Shown here one piece after another: positions 1 to 6,169 of a stretch of 7,600 nt of DNA. Source of the stretch: Fidelibacterota bacterium UBA7303 (GTDB lineage Bacteria; Fidelibacterota; Marinisomatia; Marinisomatales; UBA1611). The position numbers and the translations under genes are program-made. Numbering within the stretch: position 1 is the first letter of the stretch; each line of letters opens with the position of its first letter. The DNA is taken from positions 1 through 7,600 of the forward strand of contig DKQR01000071.1 of the NCBI GenBank assembly GCA_002471805.1, in the 5' to 3' direction. Under the pieces are notes generated by a model that saw only the letters and a program-made list of their open reading frames with translations, did not search any database and had not been told where the DNA came from.

Positions 1-16
1 TTTGTGGGATGATTGG

Positions 17-24
17 TAGATTTG
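17..24 (+). promoter_or_regulatory. Putative -7 promoter box (TAnnTTTG) before the deacetylase-like gene
   Basis: TAGATTTG matches the Bacteroidetes -7 consensus TAnnTTTG, and the same box lies in the other two gaps (1639-1646 and 6142-6149). A TTTG at 1-4 is only 12 nt upstream, probably too close to be the -33 element; the real one may lie outside the window. The box ends 3 nt before the ATG at 28. A start site the usual few bases downstream would therefore give an almost leaderless mRNA, or favour the in-frame ATG at 46. Confidence 0.45.
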
Positions 25-27
25 TAA

Positions 28-1506
28 ATGGTTAAACCAAAAACAATGATATATATTTTTATTATTATTTTAATATGCCAGATATCTGGAAGTGAGATTG
101 GTCATCCTGTTTTATCAGTTAAAAATGGCAATAGAAACGAAACAATTATTACCTTAGATGACCAGACCCATATTGATTATGGTTTAGCGTATCCGGTGAC
201 TTACGAATTTAACATTCCCTCTGGGAACGATAATCTGCGGTCATATCGTAGATTTCAATCAACGCAGGATTGGTCCCAAATAGTAGAAAAAACACCAGAA
301 GACTTTTTTAACGGTATCGAAGCAGTGCGCTTTGATTATAATGAAAACACGGCTTATGTATCTATTGGATTTTCAGATTTATCAGACTCAATTTTTATTA
401 AAATAGCAGATAGTGCCGGAAATACTATTGATGCCTCCTATTCTGAAATAAGCCAATATTATGATAACCGCGATGCTGCAGTCACTTCTACAGCCGATGA
501 TTGGGGTTCCTGGAACAATAATGATTTCGTACAAACTTGCGAAATTTTTCGAAGTTTTAATCTTTGGTTGTCCTGTGCTATTATTACAGATTTCTTGGAC
601 TCGAATGCATGGGTCGATATTCAGACCCAACTTGATTCCGGCTATGTGGAAGCAATCGCTCATTCCCGCACACACCCCTATGTACCCTACAATGATGTTG
701 AAGGTGAAGTTTTGGGAAGTATGCAAGATATAATTGATAATTTGGATTTGCCGGCTCATAACAGTTATGGAATTCGTGAATATGTTTATGCCTGGGTGGC
801 TCCCTATGGTGAGTATGATGATACTATTGATTCCATGGTCAGTGTAGCAAAGTATCTTGTTCCCCGCTTGTATTATGAAAATCAGCACGGTTTTTCAAAC
901 TGGAATCAGGATCTAAATAAGTATGAGCCAGTTGGCGTTTCTATTGAAGTAGGAGGCTACTATTATTGGACAGGTAGCACAGATACGGTAGAATTAAATC
1001 ATACTTTTGATGATGTTTTAACTTATGGTGGTGTTTACCATGTAATGTGCCATCCTGCTATTATCGATTGGGAAAATGATGATTATCCATGGGTTCATTT
1101 AGAACATATAAGCAACCGTAATAATGTTTGGTATACAGGCTTTGGTCATCTGTATGCCTACCATTTTCTGCAGTCTACTTATCCCGAGATCAATCTTCAC
1201 TCTATAGATTTTAGTGAATCTATCCCGCAACAAATTGTAATCCATCAGAATTATCCCAACCCATTTAATCCAACCACCACTCTGAGGTATGACTTACCAG
1301 AAGATGCACTGGTCAACATAACTATCTACGACATGATGGGACGGGTTGTTAGAATTATGGTAAACGGAGAGCAGAATGCCGGCTTTAAATCAGTAAAATG
1401 GAATGCCACCAACAACATAGGACAACCTGTAACAGCAGGATTATACCTTTATACCATGCAGGCAGGAGATTTTAAGCAGACCAGGAAGATGGTATTAGTA
1501 AAATAA
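28..1506 (+). CDS. Secreted polysaccharide-deacetylase-like (NodB-fold) protein with T9SS sorting domain
   Basis: A 492-residue exported protein. Residues 1-22 form a signal peptide: a Lys-containing start, then an Ile-rich core. Residues 25-150 are a beta-rich domain I do not recognise. Residues about 151-350 resemble the NodB deacetylase fold: ADDW at 155-159 (catalytic and metal Asp candidates D157/D158), HSRTH at 212-216 (metal-binding HSxxH), APYG at 258-261 (motif 3) and a late CHP with H342. Family members remove N- or O-acetyl groups from glycans such as chitin, peptidoglycan or xylan. The motif-3 Arg of RxPYG is Val257 here, so activity or substrate may be atypical. Residues 402-492 are a type A T9SS sorting domain (YPNPFNP to a C-terminal MVLVK), normally removed at the cell surface. 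No clear Shine-Dalgarno precedes ATG 28; ATG 46 is an alternative start but would lose the basic n-region. The gene is followed by its own terminator. The fold assignment is moderately sure; the substrate is unknown. Confidence 0.8.
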   Translation: MVKPKTMIYIFIIILICQISGSEIGHPVLSVKNGNRNETIITLDDQTHIDYGLAYPVTYEFNIPSGNDNLRSYRRFQSTQDWSQIVEKTPEDFFNGIEAVRFDYNENTAYVSIGFSDLSDSIFIKIADSAGNTIDASYSEISQYYDNRDAAVTSTADDWGSWNNNDFVQTCEIFRSFNLWLSCAIITDFLDSNAWVDIQTQLDSGYVEAIAHSRTHPYVPYNDVEGEVLGSMQDIIDNLDLPAHNSYGIREYVYAWVAPYGEYDDTIDSMVSVAKYLVPRLYYENQHGFSNWNQDLNKYEPVGVSIEVGGYYYWTGSTDTVELNHTFDDVLTYGGVYHVMCHPAIIDWENDDYPWVHLEHISNRNNVWYTGFGHLYAYHFLQSTYPEINLHSIDFSESIPQQIVIHQNYPNPFNPTTTLRYDLPEDALVNITIYDMMGRVVRIMVNGEQNAGFKSVKWNATNNIGQPVTAGLYLYTMQAGDFKQTRKMVLVK

Positions 1507-1535
1507 TTTTACCCTTTTCACAACATCAAGCCCCG
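1480..1535 (+). repeat. Copy 1 of a 56-nt 3'-end block shared with 6052-6107
   Basis: This block covers the last eight codons and the stop of the deacetylase-like gene, then 29 nt of untranslated sequence up to the first arm of the terminator. It matches 6052-6107 at every position except 1507 (T here, A at 6079). The coding part is 27 identical nt and the untranslated part 28 identical nt. The sorting-domain codons further upstream differ at many synonymous sites, so this block is clearly better conserved than its surroundings. Confidence 0.9.
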
Positions 1536-1552
1536 TCCACCCGGGTTTTTTT
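1531..1552 (+). terminator. Intrinsic terminator of the deacetylase-like gene
   Basis: CCCG at 1532-1535 pairs with CGGG at 1542-1545 around a 6-nt loop, followed by seven T residues at 1546-1552. The stem is shorter than that of the sister terminator at 6103-6124, which pairs six bases. The position, 25 nt after the stop codon, fits transcription ending after a single gene. Confidence 0.75.
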
Positions 1553-1568
1553 GTTGGTGATAATCCCC

Positions 1569-1611
1569 AAAACCTTAAAAAAACATTAAATGTTCATTGT
1601 AAGGGTTTTTT
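1569..1611 (+). other. AT-rich hairpin in the gap, possible second terminator or leader structure
   Basis: AAAACCTTA at 1569-1577 can pair with TAAGGGTTTT at 1600-1609 with one bulged G. The loop contains a smaller AACA/TGTT hairpin (1582-1585 with 1591-1594). The right arm runs into a T tract ending at 1611. It could back up the terminator at 1531-1552 or stop transcription from the other side. It lies upstream of the promoter-like box at 1639-1646. Pairing is weak because it is mostly A-T, so the role is uncertain. Confidence 0.3.
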
Positions 1612-1638
1612 AAAATGCGGGCAGTAGGAATGATGCAG

Positions 1639-1646
1639 TAAATTTG
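1639..1646 (+). promoter_or_regulatory. Putative -7 promoter box (TAnnTTTG) before the mosaic surface-protein gene
   Basis: TAAATTTG matches TAnnTTTG. Its flank (ATGAT, a few bases, then GTA-ATTTGTAAA) resembles the sequence before the first gene at 9-27. No convincing TTTG lies at the expected upstream distance. A start near 1650 would give a leader of about 100 nt containing the small ORF at 1674-1760. Confidence 0.4.
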
Positions 1647-1673
1647 TAAAAATTAGATATCAGAAATTTAATT

Positions 1674-1760
1674 ATGAAATATTTACACAAATTATTTACC
1701 AACATACTTTTTATTTTTGGTAATAGCGTCTTTATAGCCTTAGGAGAACACTATGTTTAA
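1674..1760 (+). CDS. Possible 28-residue leader ORF overlapping the next start codon
   Basis: An ATG at 1674 opens 28 codons ending with TAA at 1758-1760, so its end overlaps the start of the large gene (ATG 1753) by 8 nt in another frame. The product is basic at its N-terminus and then hydrophobic (MKYLHKLF, then an Ile/Phe-rich stretch), like a truncated signal peptide. The ribosome binding site of the large gene (1742-1746) lies inside this ORF, an arrangement compatible with translational coupling. No good Shine-Dalgarno precedes 1674. It could be a leader peptide, the remnant of an older signal peptide, or chance. Confidence 0.25.
   Translation: MKYLHKLFTNILFIFGNSVFIALGEHYV
1742..1746 (+). 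promoter_or_regulatory. Shine-Dalgarno site AGGAG
   Basis: AGGAG lies 6 nt before ATG 1753 and fixes the start of the large gene, since no other in-frame start has such a site. A signal peptide follows directly from this start. Confidence 0.75.
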
Positions 1761-4700
1761 AACAAAATATATATTGATTCTTTCCATCATTACCAGCACC
1801 ACCAACGGATTGAATAATTTTTCTAGAAGTGATTTCATCAGCATACCCGAATCTGATCTGAATCAGGAAGGATACGGTGGTATTCTAGCGGGATCTGATA
1901 TTGATGGAGACGATGAACCGGACATCTTTATAGTTAACAGTATGTGGGATGGTCCCAGTGATTACATCCCAAGAATTTATAAATTGGAACCAGATGGATC
2001 AGGAGGATGGGCTGTAGTCTGGGAAGCGACTGCTCCCATTGATCTGCAGAACACCTGGCCCGCACTCGCGATTACGGACCTGGATGGGGATGGTAAACAG
2101 GAAATCACCTGGGGTCCTGCAAACTGGCCTACTACGAATATGCCAAATCCCCCTCGTATACTGGTATATGAAGAAGCTGGTGATGGCAGTGATGTAATGG
2201 GTGTTGCTACAGAAGATACCCATTCAAGTGGGGAGCCACTACATTATCTGCCGAATGCGAGTACTTCAATTGTTGACGAACCTCTTAATCTTCGTCCAAC
2301 CCGCTTCTGGATGTCAGATATTGATAACGATGGAATTAACGAATTATGCTATAATGATAGAAAAGGAGATTCAAATGGTGAAGGAGTGGGACACTATTTT
2401 GGTATCATTTCTGTAAATGATATATCGGATACAGGGGAGGAAAATGGTAACTGGGTCCTAGAGGCCAGCATGTTAACTACAGGTATTAATTCTGATATTG
2501 ATATTTACCCTTTAGAAAATAAATATGATTCATTTGTTTTGGGCAACAACCTTTATCTTCCGGAACAATCATCCATAACTAAAATTACCGCAACTGGTGC
2601 CGACACATATGAACATGCAGCCCAGTTGCCACCTTTGGCCGGCGGTATGACCTTTAATGCTGCTCAAGTTGTTGATCTCAATGGAGATGGGATTGAAGAG
2701 TGTATCATTGCGGAATATGATTATGGTTCCGAAGACATATCCAGTGTTGTTTTACTACAAGAAGATGGAAATACTCTTGTTCATACTGTTCTGGCAACTA
2801 TGGATACAGATAGCTATGCTGATGGATGGACTAGATTTATGGGTAGTGCAATGGGCGATGTAGACGGTGATGGGAACCATGATTTTATTTTTGGCAGCAG
2901 ATATAGTCTCCAGAATGCCTGCATATTCAGACTGGCATATAAGGGTGGTAACATTACTGACCCTGCGAACTATGAACTTACCGTTGTTGATAGTGTTTAT
3001 GCAGCAGGTGGTAATGCCTGGGACGTGGTTGCAGTTGGTAATATTGATGATGATCCGGAAGATGAGATTCTTTATGGGCATCAAGGAATAGCAGGTACAT
3101 TTCCAAATAGTGGTACACAAGATATTGTTGTTCTAGATTTTATGTATACAGTTCATCATGTACCTGCGGATTTTGCTACTATTCAGGAAGGTATTGATGC
3201 AGCCAGTGATGGAGACATTGTTTTACTATCGGCCGGAACCTACGTTGAGAACATAAATTTCAATGGGAAAAATATCGTAGTTACGTCTTTAGAAGGTGCT
3301 AACAGTACTATTATTGATGGGAACCAGGCGGGAAGTGTAGTGACTTTTAATAATGGCGAAAATAGTACTGCAGAATTAAGTAGGTTGACAATTCAAAATG
3401 GTTACGGTTCTGGTATGGAAGGGTATGATAATCGAGGTGGAGGTATTTTTTGTATTAATGCCAGTCCCACACTAAAAAACCTTATTATAAAAGATAATCA
3501 AGCTGAAACGAGTGGTGCTGGTATTTGGTTTGGCTACTCTGATGCCCAACTGGTGGATATCATAATCTCAGATAATACAGTAACGGGTGAGGAGATCGTT
3601 GCTGGCGGTGGAATTTCCATTAATTATAATTCAAACCCTACCTTAAATAATATTCTGGTGGCAGATAATGAAGCACCTTATGGTGCTGGTATTGAATTAT
3701 GGAGTTATTCAAAACCACTATTAAAGAACGTTACTGTGGTCAATAATACAGGATCTTACGGTGGTGGTTTATTATTGTCCGGTGGATCTCATCCAACTCT
3801 TATAAATACGATACTTCGGGGAAATTCACCACAGGAGATTGAAATGGGTCTTACTGAAAATCAGCCCGATACAGTAAGTATTTCTTATTCCAATATAAAG
3901 GGGGGGCAAGATAGTATTGTAACGATTAACAATAGTATTGTCAATTGGGGAATGGAAAATATCGATTCCAATCCTATATTCTGTGACCCTGAAAATGGTG
4001 ATTATACCCTGGCGGCAAATTCATCTTGCCTTGGAACAGGAGAAGATGGTAATAATATAGGCGCATTTGGAATTGGATGTGGTCCTATTGATATAAACAT
4101 ATATGTAGCCACAACAGGTTCCGATAATAATGATGGCTCATTGGATAGTCCTTTTGCTACTATACAAGCTGGTATTAATGCTGCTATTAATGGAGATACG
4201 GTGTCAGTAGCGGCTGGGACTTATCATGAAAATATTGAGATAAATAATAAAAATATAAATCTCGTTGGTGAAAATTGGGCAACTACATTTATTGTTCCTT
4301 TATCCCTATCGCCGATAATCATTTTAAAAGAATCAGATGCCTATGTATCTGGTTTTACCTTAAGAGATAATGATGGTTTAGCCATAGCAGTGAATCAATA
4401 TAGTGAGAATTATTGTAATCCTATTTTTGATAACATAATGGTGACGAGCTGCGGTGGTAATGCAGAGCCTATATATTTTGCATATTCTAATCCAATATTT
4501 AAAAATTCAAGTATAATTAATAATCCTTCAACTGGTATTTCATGTTTTCACTCTAATGCAATAATAGAAAATGTTACAATTGCCAGTAACTACGCACCAA
4601 GTCTTGTTAGCCAAAATTCCCAACCAACTTTGGTAAATTGTATTCTTTGGAGTAATGAATCAGGTGAAAATGAAATTGAAGGTTCAGCTACGGTTACTTA

Positions 4701-6078
4701 TTCTAATATAAAAGGAAGTTGGGAAGGTGAAGGTAACATTGATTCCGACCCGCTATTCTGCAACCCCGACAGTGGTGACTTTACTTTAGCAGAAAATTCC
4801 CCCTGCATAGAATCAGGTGAAAATGAAGCCGATATGGGTGCGTTTGGTGTGGGATGCGAAGCAATTGCAATTGAGTGTTATGAAGGTGAGGTTGAATTAT
4901 GGGGTGAGTGTTATTCAATTGAAGAGACTGATTCTTTAGATTTATCAGATAGTGGTCTCACAGGAGAAATTCCCCCTGAAATTGGGAACCTAACCAATCT
5001 CACTTTTTTAGAATTATCCCAAAATCAATTGACTGGTACAATTCCTACAGAGATTGGTAATCTAATAAATCTGAATTGGTTAGTTTTATGGGAAAATCAA
5101 CTGACAGGTAATATTCCGGAAAGTATATGGGATTTAGTTTTATTGGAGAATCTTGACCTTGATTATAATCAACTCACAGGATCTATCCCACCAGAAATAG
5201 GTAACCTAACAAATCTGCATCATTTGTTTTTGGATAATAATCAATTTACCGGCCAGATACCTCTGGAAATTGGAAATTTGGTGAATTTAGAATTGTTGGC
5301 TTTAAGCGATAACCAACTAACAGGGGAAATCCCTTCTGAGATTGGTAATCTAATAATTAATCGGTGGTTGTATTTAAATAATAATGAACTCACCGGTGAG
5401 ATACCACCTGAGATATGGAATCTTACCGATCTACGCGGATTGTATTTATTTAATAATCAATTCACAGGTTCTATCCCACCAGAAATAGGTAACCTAACAA
5501 ATCTTGAAAGACTAGGAATGAATTCAAACCAATTTACTGGCCCCATTCCGTCAGAGATAGGTAATCTGACAAGTCTAAATAGATTAAAACTACATTCAAA
5601 CCAGTTAACAGGTCCCATACCGGAAACACTTTGTAACCTGTCTAATCTAACTTGGTCTTTGGAAGATAGTTCGTTTTCAGTTTCTACTTTATACGACAAC
5701 TACCTCTGTCCCCAATATCCATCTTGTATTGAAGATTATGTTGGAGACCAAAATACCACCAACTGTGACCAAGTATCAATATATGATGAGATTCTCCCAA
5801 TCACATATAACCTTTACAATGCATATCCTAACCCATTCAACCCAGTCACAACTCTCCGCTACGACCTTCCTGAAGATGCCATGGTAAATATCACTATCTT
5901 CGATATGATGGGACGAGTAATTAAAACTATTGTAAACAGTCAACAGAACGCTGGTTTTAAATCAGTACGCTGGAATGCTACCAATGATTATGGTAAACCT
6001 GTGAGTGCAGGTATCTATTTGTACATGATACAGGCTGGGGAGTATAGGCAAACCAGGAAGATGGTATTAGTAAAATAA
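1753..6078 (+). CDS. Giant mosaic surface protein: FG-GAP/VCBS, two beta-helices, plant-type LRRs, T9SS sorting domain
   Basis: A 1441-residue exported protein. Residues 1-19 look like a signal peptide. Residues about 27-460 hold six FG-GAP/VCBS loops of the DxDGDG type, starting at 49, 109, 189, 308, 369 and 430; these usually bind calcium in a beta-propeller. Residues about 466-776 are a right-handed beta-helix opened by FATIQEGIDAA and built from coils with GGG/GAG and SxPTLxN motifs. Residues about 784-1035 are a second beta-helix opened by YVATTGSDNNDGS and FATIQAGINAA. Both helices end with a similar cap (FCxP, GDxTLA, GAFGxGC). Residues 1042-1053 carry a Cys pair, 1059-1298 ten 24-residue LTGxIP repeats, and 1319-1338 a Cys-containing cap. 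Residues about 1350-1441 are a T9SS type A sorting domain. Such domains bind proteins or glycans; no catalytic residues stand out, so a role in adhesion or matrix binding is inferred. The gene seems to be transcribed alone, with an RBS at 1742-1746 and a terminator at 6103-6124. Confidence 0.9.
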   Translation: MFKTKYILILSIITSTTNGLNNFSRSDFISIPESDLNQEGYGGILAGSDIDGDDEPDIFIVNSMWDGPSDYIPRIYKLEPDGSGGWAVVWEATAPIDLQNTWPALAITDLDGDGKQEITWGPANWPTTNMPNPPRILVYEEAGDGSDVMGVATEDTHSSGEPLHYLPNASTSIVDEPLNLRPTRFWMSDIDNDGINELCYNDRKGDSNGEGVGHYFGIISVNDISDTGEENGNWVLEASMLTTGINSDIDIYPLENKYDSFVLGNNLYLPEQSSITKITATGADTYEHAAQLPPLAGGMTFNAAQVVDLNGDGIEECIIAEYDYGSEDISSVVLLQEDGNTLVHTVLATMDTDSYADGWTRFMGSAMGDVDGDGNHDFIFGSRYSLQNACIFRLAYKGGNITDPANYELTVVDSVYAAGGNAWDVVAVGNIDDDPEDEILYGHQGIAGTFPNSGTQDIVVLDFMYTVHHVPADFATIQEGIDAASDGDIVLLSAGTYVENINFNGKNIVVTSLEGANSTIIDGNQAGSVVTFNNGENSTAELSRLTIQNGYGSGMEGYDNRGGGIFCINASPTLKNLIIKDNQAETSGAGIWFGYSDAQLVDIIISDNTVTGEEIVAGGGISINYNSNPTLNNILVADNEAPYGAGIELWSYSKPLLKNVTVVNNTGSYGGGLLLSGGSHPTLINTILRGNSPQEIEMGLTENQPDTVSISYSNIKGGQDSIVTINNSIVNWGMENIDSNPIFCDPENGDYTLAANSSCLGTGEDGNNIGAFGIGCGPIDINIYVATTGSDNNDGSLDSPFATIQAGINAAINGDTVSVAAGTYHENIEINNKNINLVGENWATTFIVPLSLSPIIILKESDAYVSGFTLRDNDGLAIAVNQYSENYCNPIFDNIMVTSCGGNAEPIYFAYSNPIFKNSSIINNPSTGISCFHSNAIIENVTIASNYAPSLVSQNSQPTLVNCILWSNESGENEIEGSATVTYSNIKGSWEGEGNIDSDPLFCNPDSGDFTLAENSPCIESGENEADMGAFGVGCEAIAIECYEGEVELWGECYSIEETDSLDLSDSGLTGEIPPEIGNLTNLTFLELSQNQLTGTIPTEIGNLINLNWLVLWENQLTGNIPESIWDLVLLENLDLDYNQLTGSIPPEIGNLTNLHHLFLDNNQFTGQIPLEIGNLVNLELLALSDNQLTGEIPSEIGNLIINRWLYLNNNELTGEIPPEIWNLTDLRGLYLFNNQFTGSIPPEIGNLTNLERLGMNSNQFTGPIPSEIGNLTSLNRLKLHSNQLTGPIPETLCNLSNLTWSLEDSSFSVSTLYDNYLCPQYPSCIEDYVGDQNTTNCDQVSIYDEILPITYNLYNAYPNPFNPVTTLRYDLPEDAMVNITIFDMMGRVIKTIVNSQQNAGFKSVRWNATNDYGKPVSAGIYLYMIQAGEYRQTRKMVLVK
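4927..5646 (+). repeat. Ten in-frame 72-bp leucine-rich-repeat units
   Basis: Ten uninterrupted units of exactly 24 codons encode the plant-type LRR pattern: a LxxLxLxxN segment, then LTGxIP, then EIGNLTN. Every unit keeps the TGxIP core. Unit 7 (from 5359) has Asn in place of its first Leu, and units 3 and 7 read IW instead of IG. There is no insertion or deletion in the array, as expected for a solenoid under selection for register. Confidence 0.92.
5071..5646 (+). repeat. Four-unit (288-bp) higher-order repeat within the LRR array
   Basis: LRR units 3-6 (5071-5358) correspond in order to units 7-10 (5359-5646). Units 3 and 7 both have the rare IW variant, 4 and 8 both read SIPPEIGNLTN, 5 and 9 both have NQFTG, and 6 and 10 follow with LTG. 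A 35-nt stretch is identical between 5182-5216 and 5470-5504, exactly 288 bp apart. This suggests the array grew by duplication of a four-unit block. Confidence 0.65.
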
Positions 6079-6107
6079 ATTTACCCTTTTCACAACATCA
6101 AGCCCCG
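6052..6107 (+). repeat. Copy 2 of the 56-nt 3'-end block
   Basis: This is the partner of 1480-1535, with a single mismatch at 6079. It covers the last codons of the mosaic protein (through RKMVLVK and the stop), the short untranslated stretch, and the first arm of the terminator. After the block the two copies differ in the loop but both return to a G-run and a T tract. Confidence 0.9.
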
Positions 6108-6124
6108 GTCACCCGGGGTTTTTT
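6103..6124 (+). terminator. Intrinsic terminator of the mosaic surface-protein gene
   Basis: CCCCGG at 6103-6108 pairs perfectly with CCGGGG at 6113-6118 around the tetraloop TCAC, followed by six T residues at 6119-6124. The stem is strong and begins 24 nt after the stop codon. Confidence 0.88.
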
Positions 6125-6141
6125 GTTTATGTGGCTGATAG

Positions 6142-6149
6142 TAGATTTG
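6142..6149 (+). promoter_or_regulatory. Putative -7 promoter box (TAnnTTTG) before the third gene
   Basis: TAGATTTG matches TAnnTTTG. A TTTG at 6122-6125, made by the end of the preceding T tract, lies 16 nt upstream and could serve as the -33 element, though the spacing is a little short. The flank (TGTGG, TGAT, GTAGATTTG) closely resembles the sequence at 4-24 before the first gene. The predicted start, near 6153, leaves a short leader that includes the ribosome binding site. Confidence 0.55.
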
Positions 6150-6157
6150 GTTGAGCC

Positions 6158-6163
6158 AAGGAG
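6158..6163 (+). promoter_or_regulatory. Shine-Dalgarno site AAGGAG
   Basis: AAGGAG lies 6 nt before ATG 6170 and supports that start for the third gene. The encoded N-terminus is a clear signal peptide, which agrees with this choice. Confidence 0.8.
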
Positions 6164-6169
6164 ATTACT

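Noticed and set aside
388..888. 166-codon open frame on the minus strand
   Set aside because: It lies wholly inside the deacetylase-like gene, whose product has recognisable signal, NodB and T9SS motifs. The minus-strand product shows no domain and no ribosome binding site was seen.
1614..1640. Eight-codon ORF starting at ATG 1614
   Set aside because: It lies upstream of the predicted promoter box and has no ribosome binding site; too short to support.
1897..3063. Dockerin or EF-hand domains suggested by DxDGDG motifs
   Set aside because: The six motifs are 60 to 120 residues apart and followed by short hydrophobic strands, as in FG-GAP/VCBS repeats, not the closely paired loops of dockerins.
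2755..3120. 121-codon open frame on the minus strand
   Set aside because: It lies opposite the FG-GAP region of the large gene; its Cys/Ile-rich product looks like a shadow of repeated GAT/GGT codons.
4927..5646. CRISPR array or non-coding tandem repeat
   Set aside because: Units are contiguous, 72 bp, in frame and encode LRRs; there are no spacers and no cas genes.
5457..5699. 80-codon minus-strand frame with repeated GMGPVNWFE-like segments
   Set aside because: The apparent protein repeat is the reverse reading of the 72-bp LRR units and has no independent support.
1480..6107. Insertion sequence or composite transposon bounded by the 56-nt direct repeats
   Set aside because: There is no transposase or inverted terminal repeat, and both copies are placed at the ends of genes in the same functional position.
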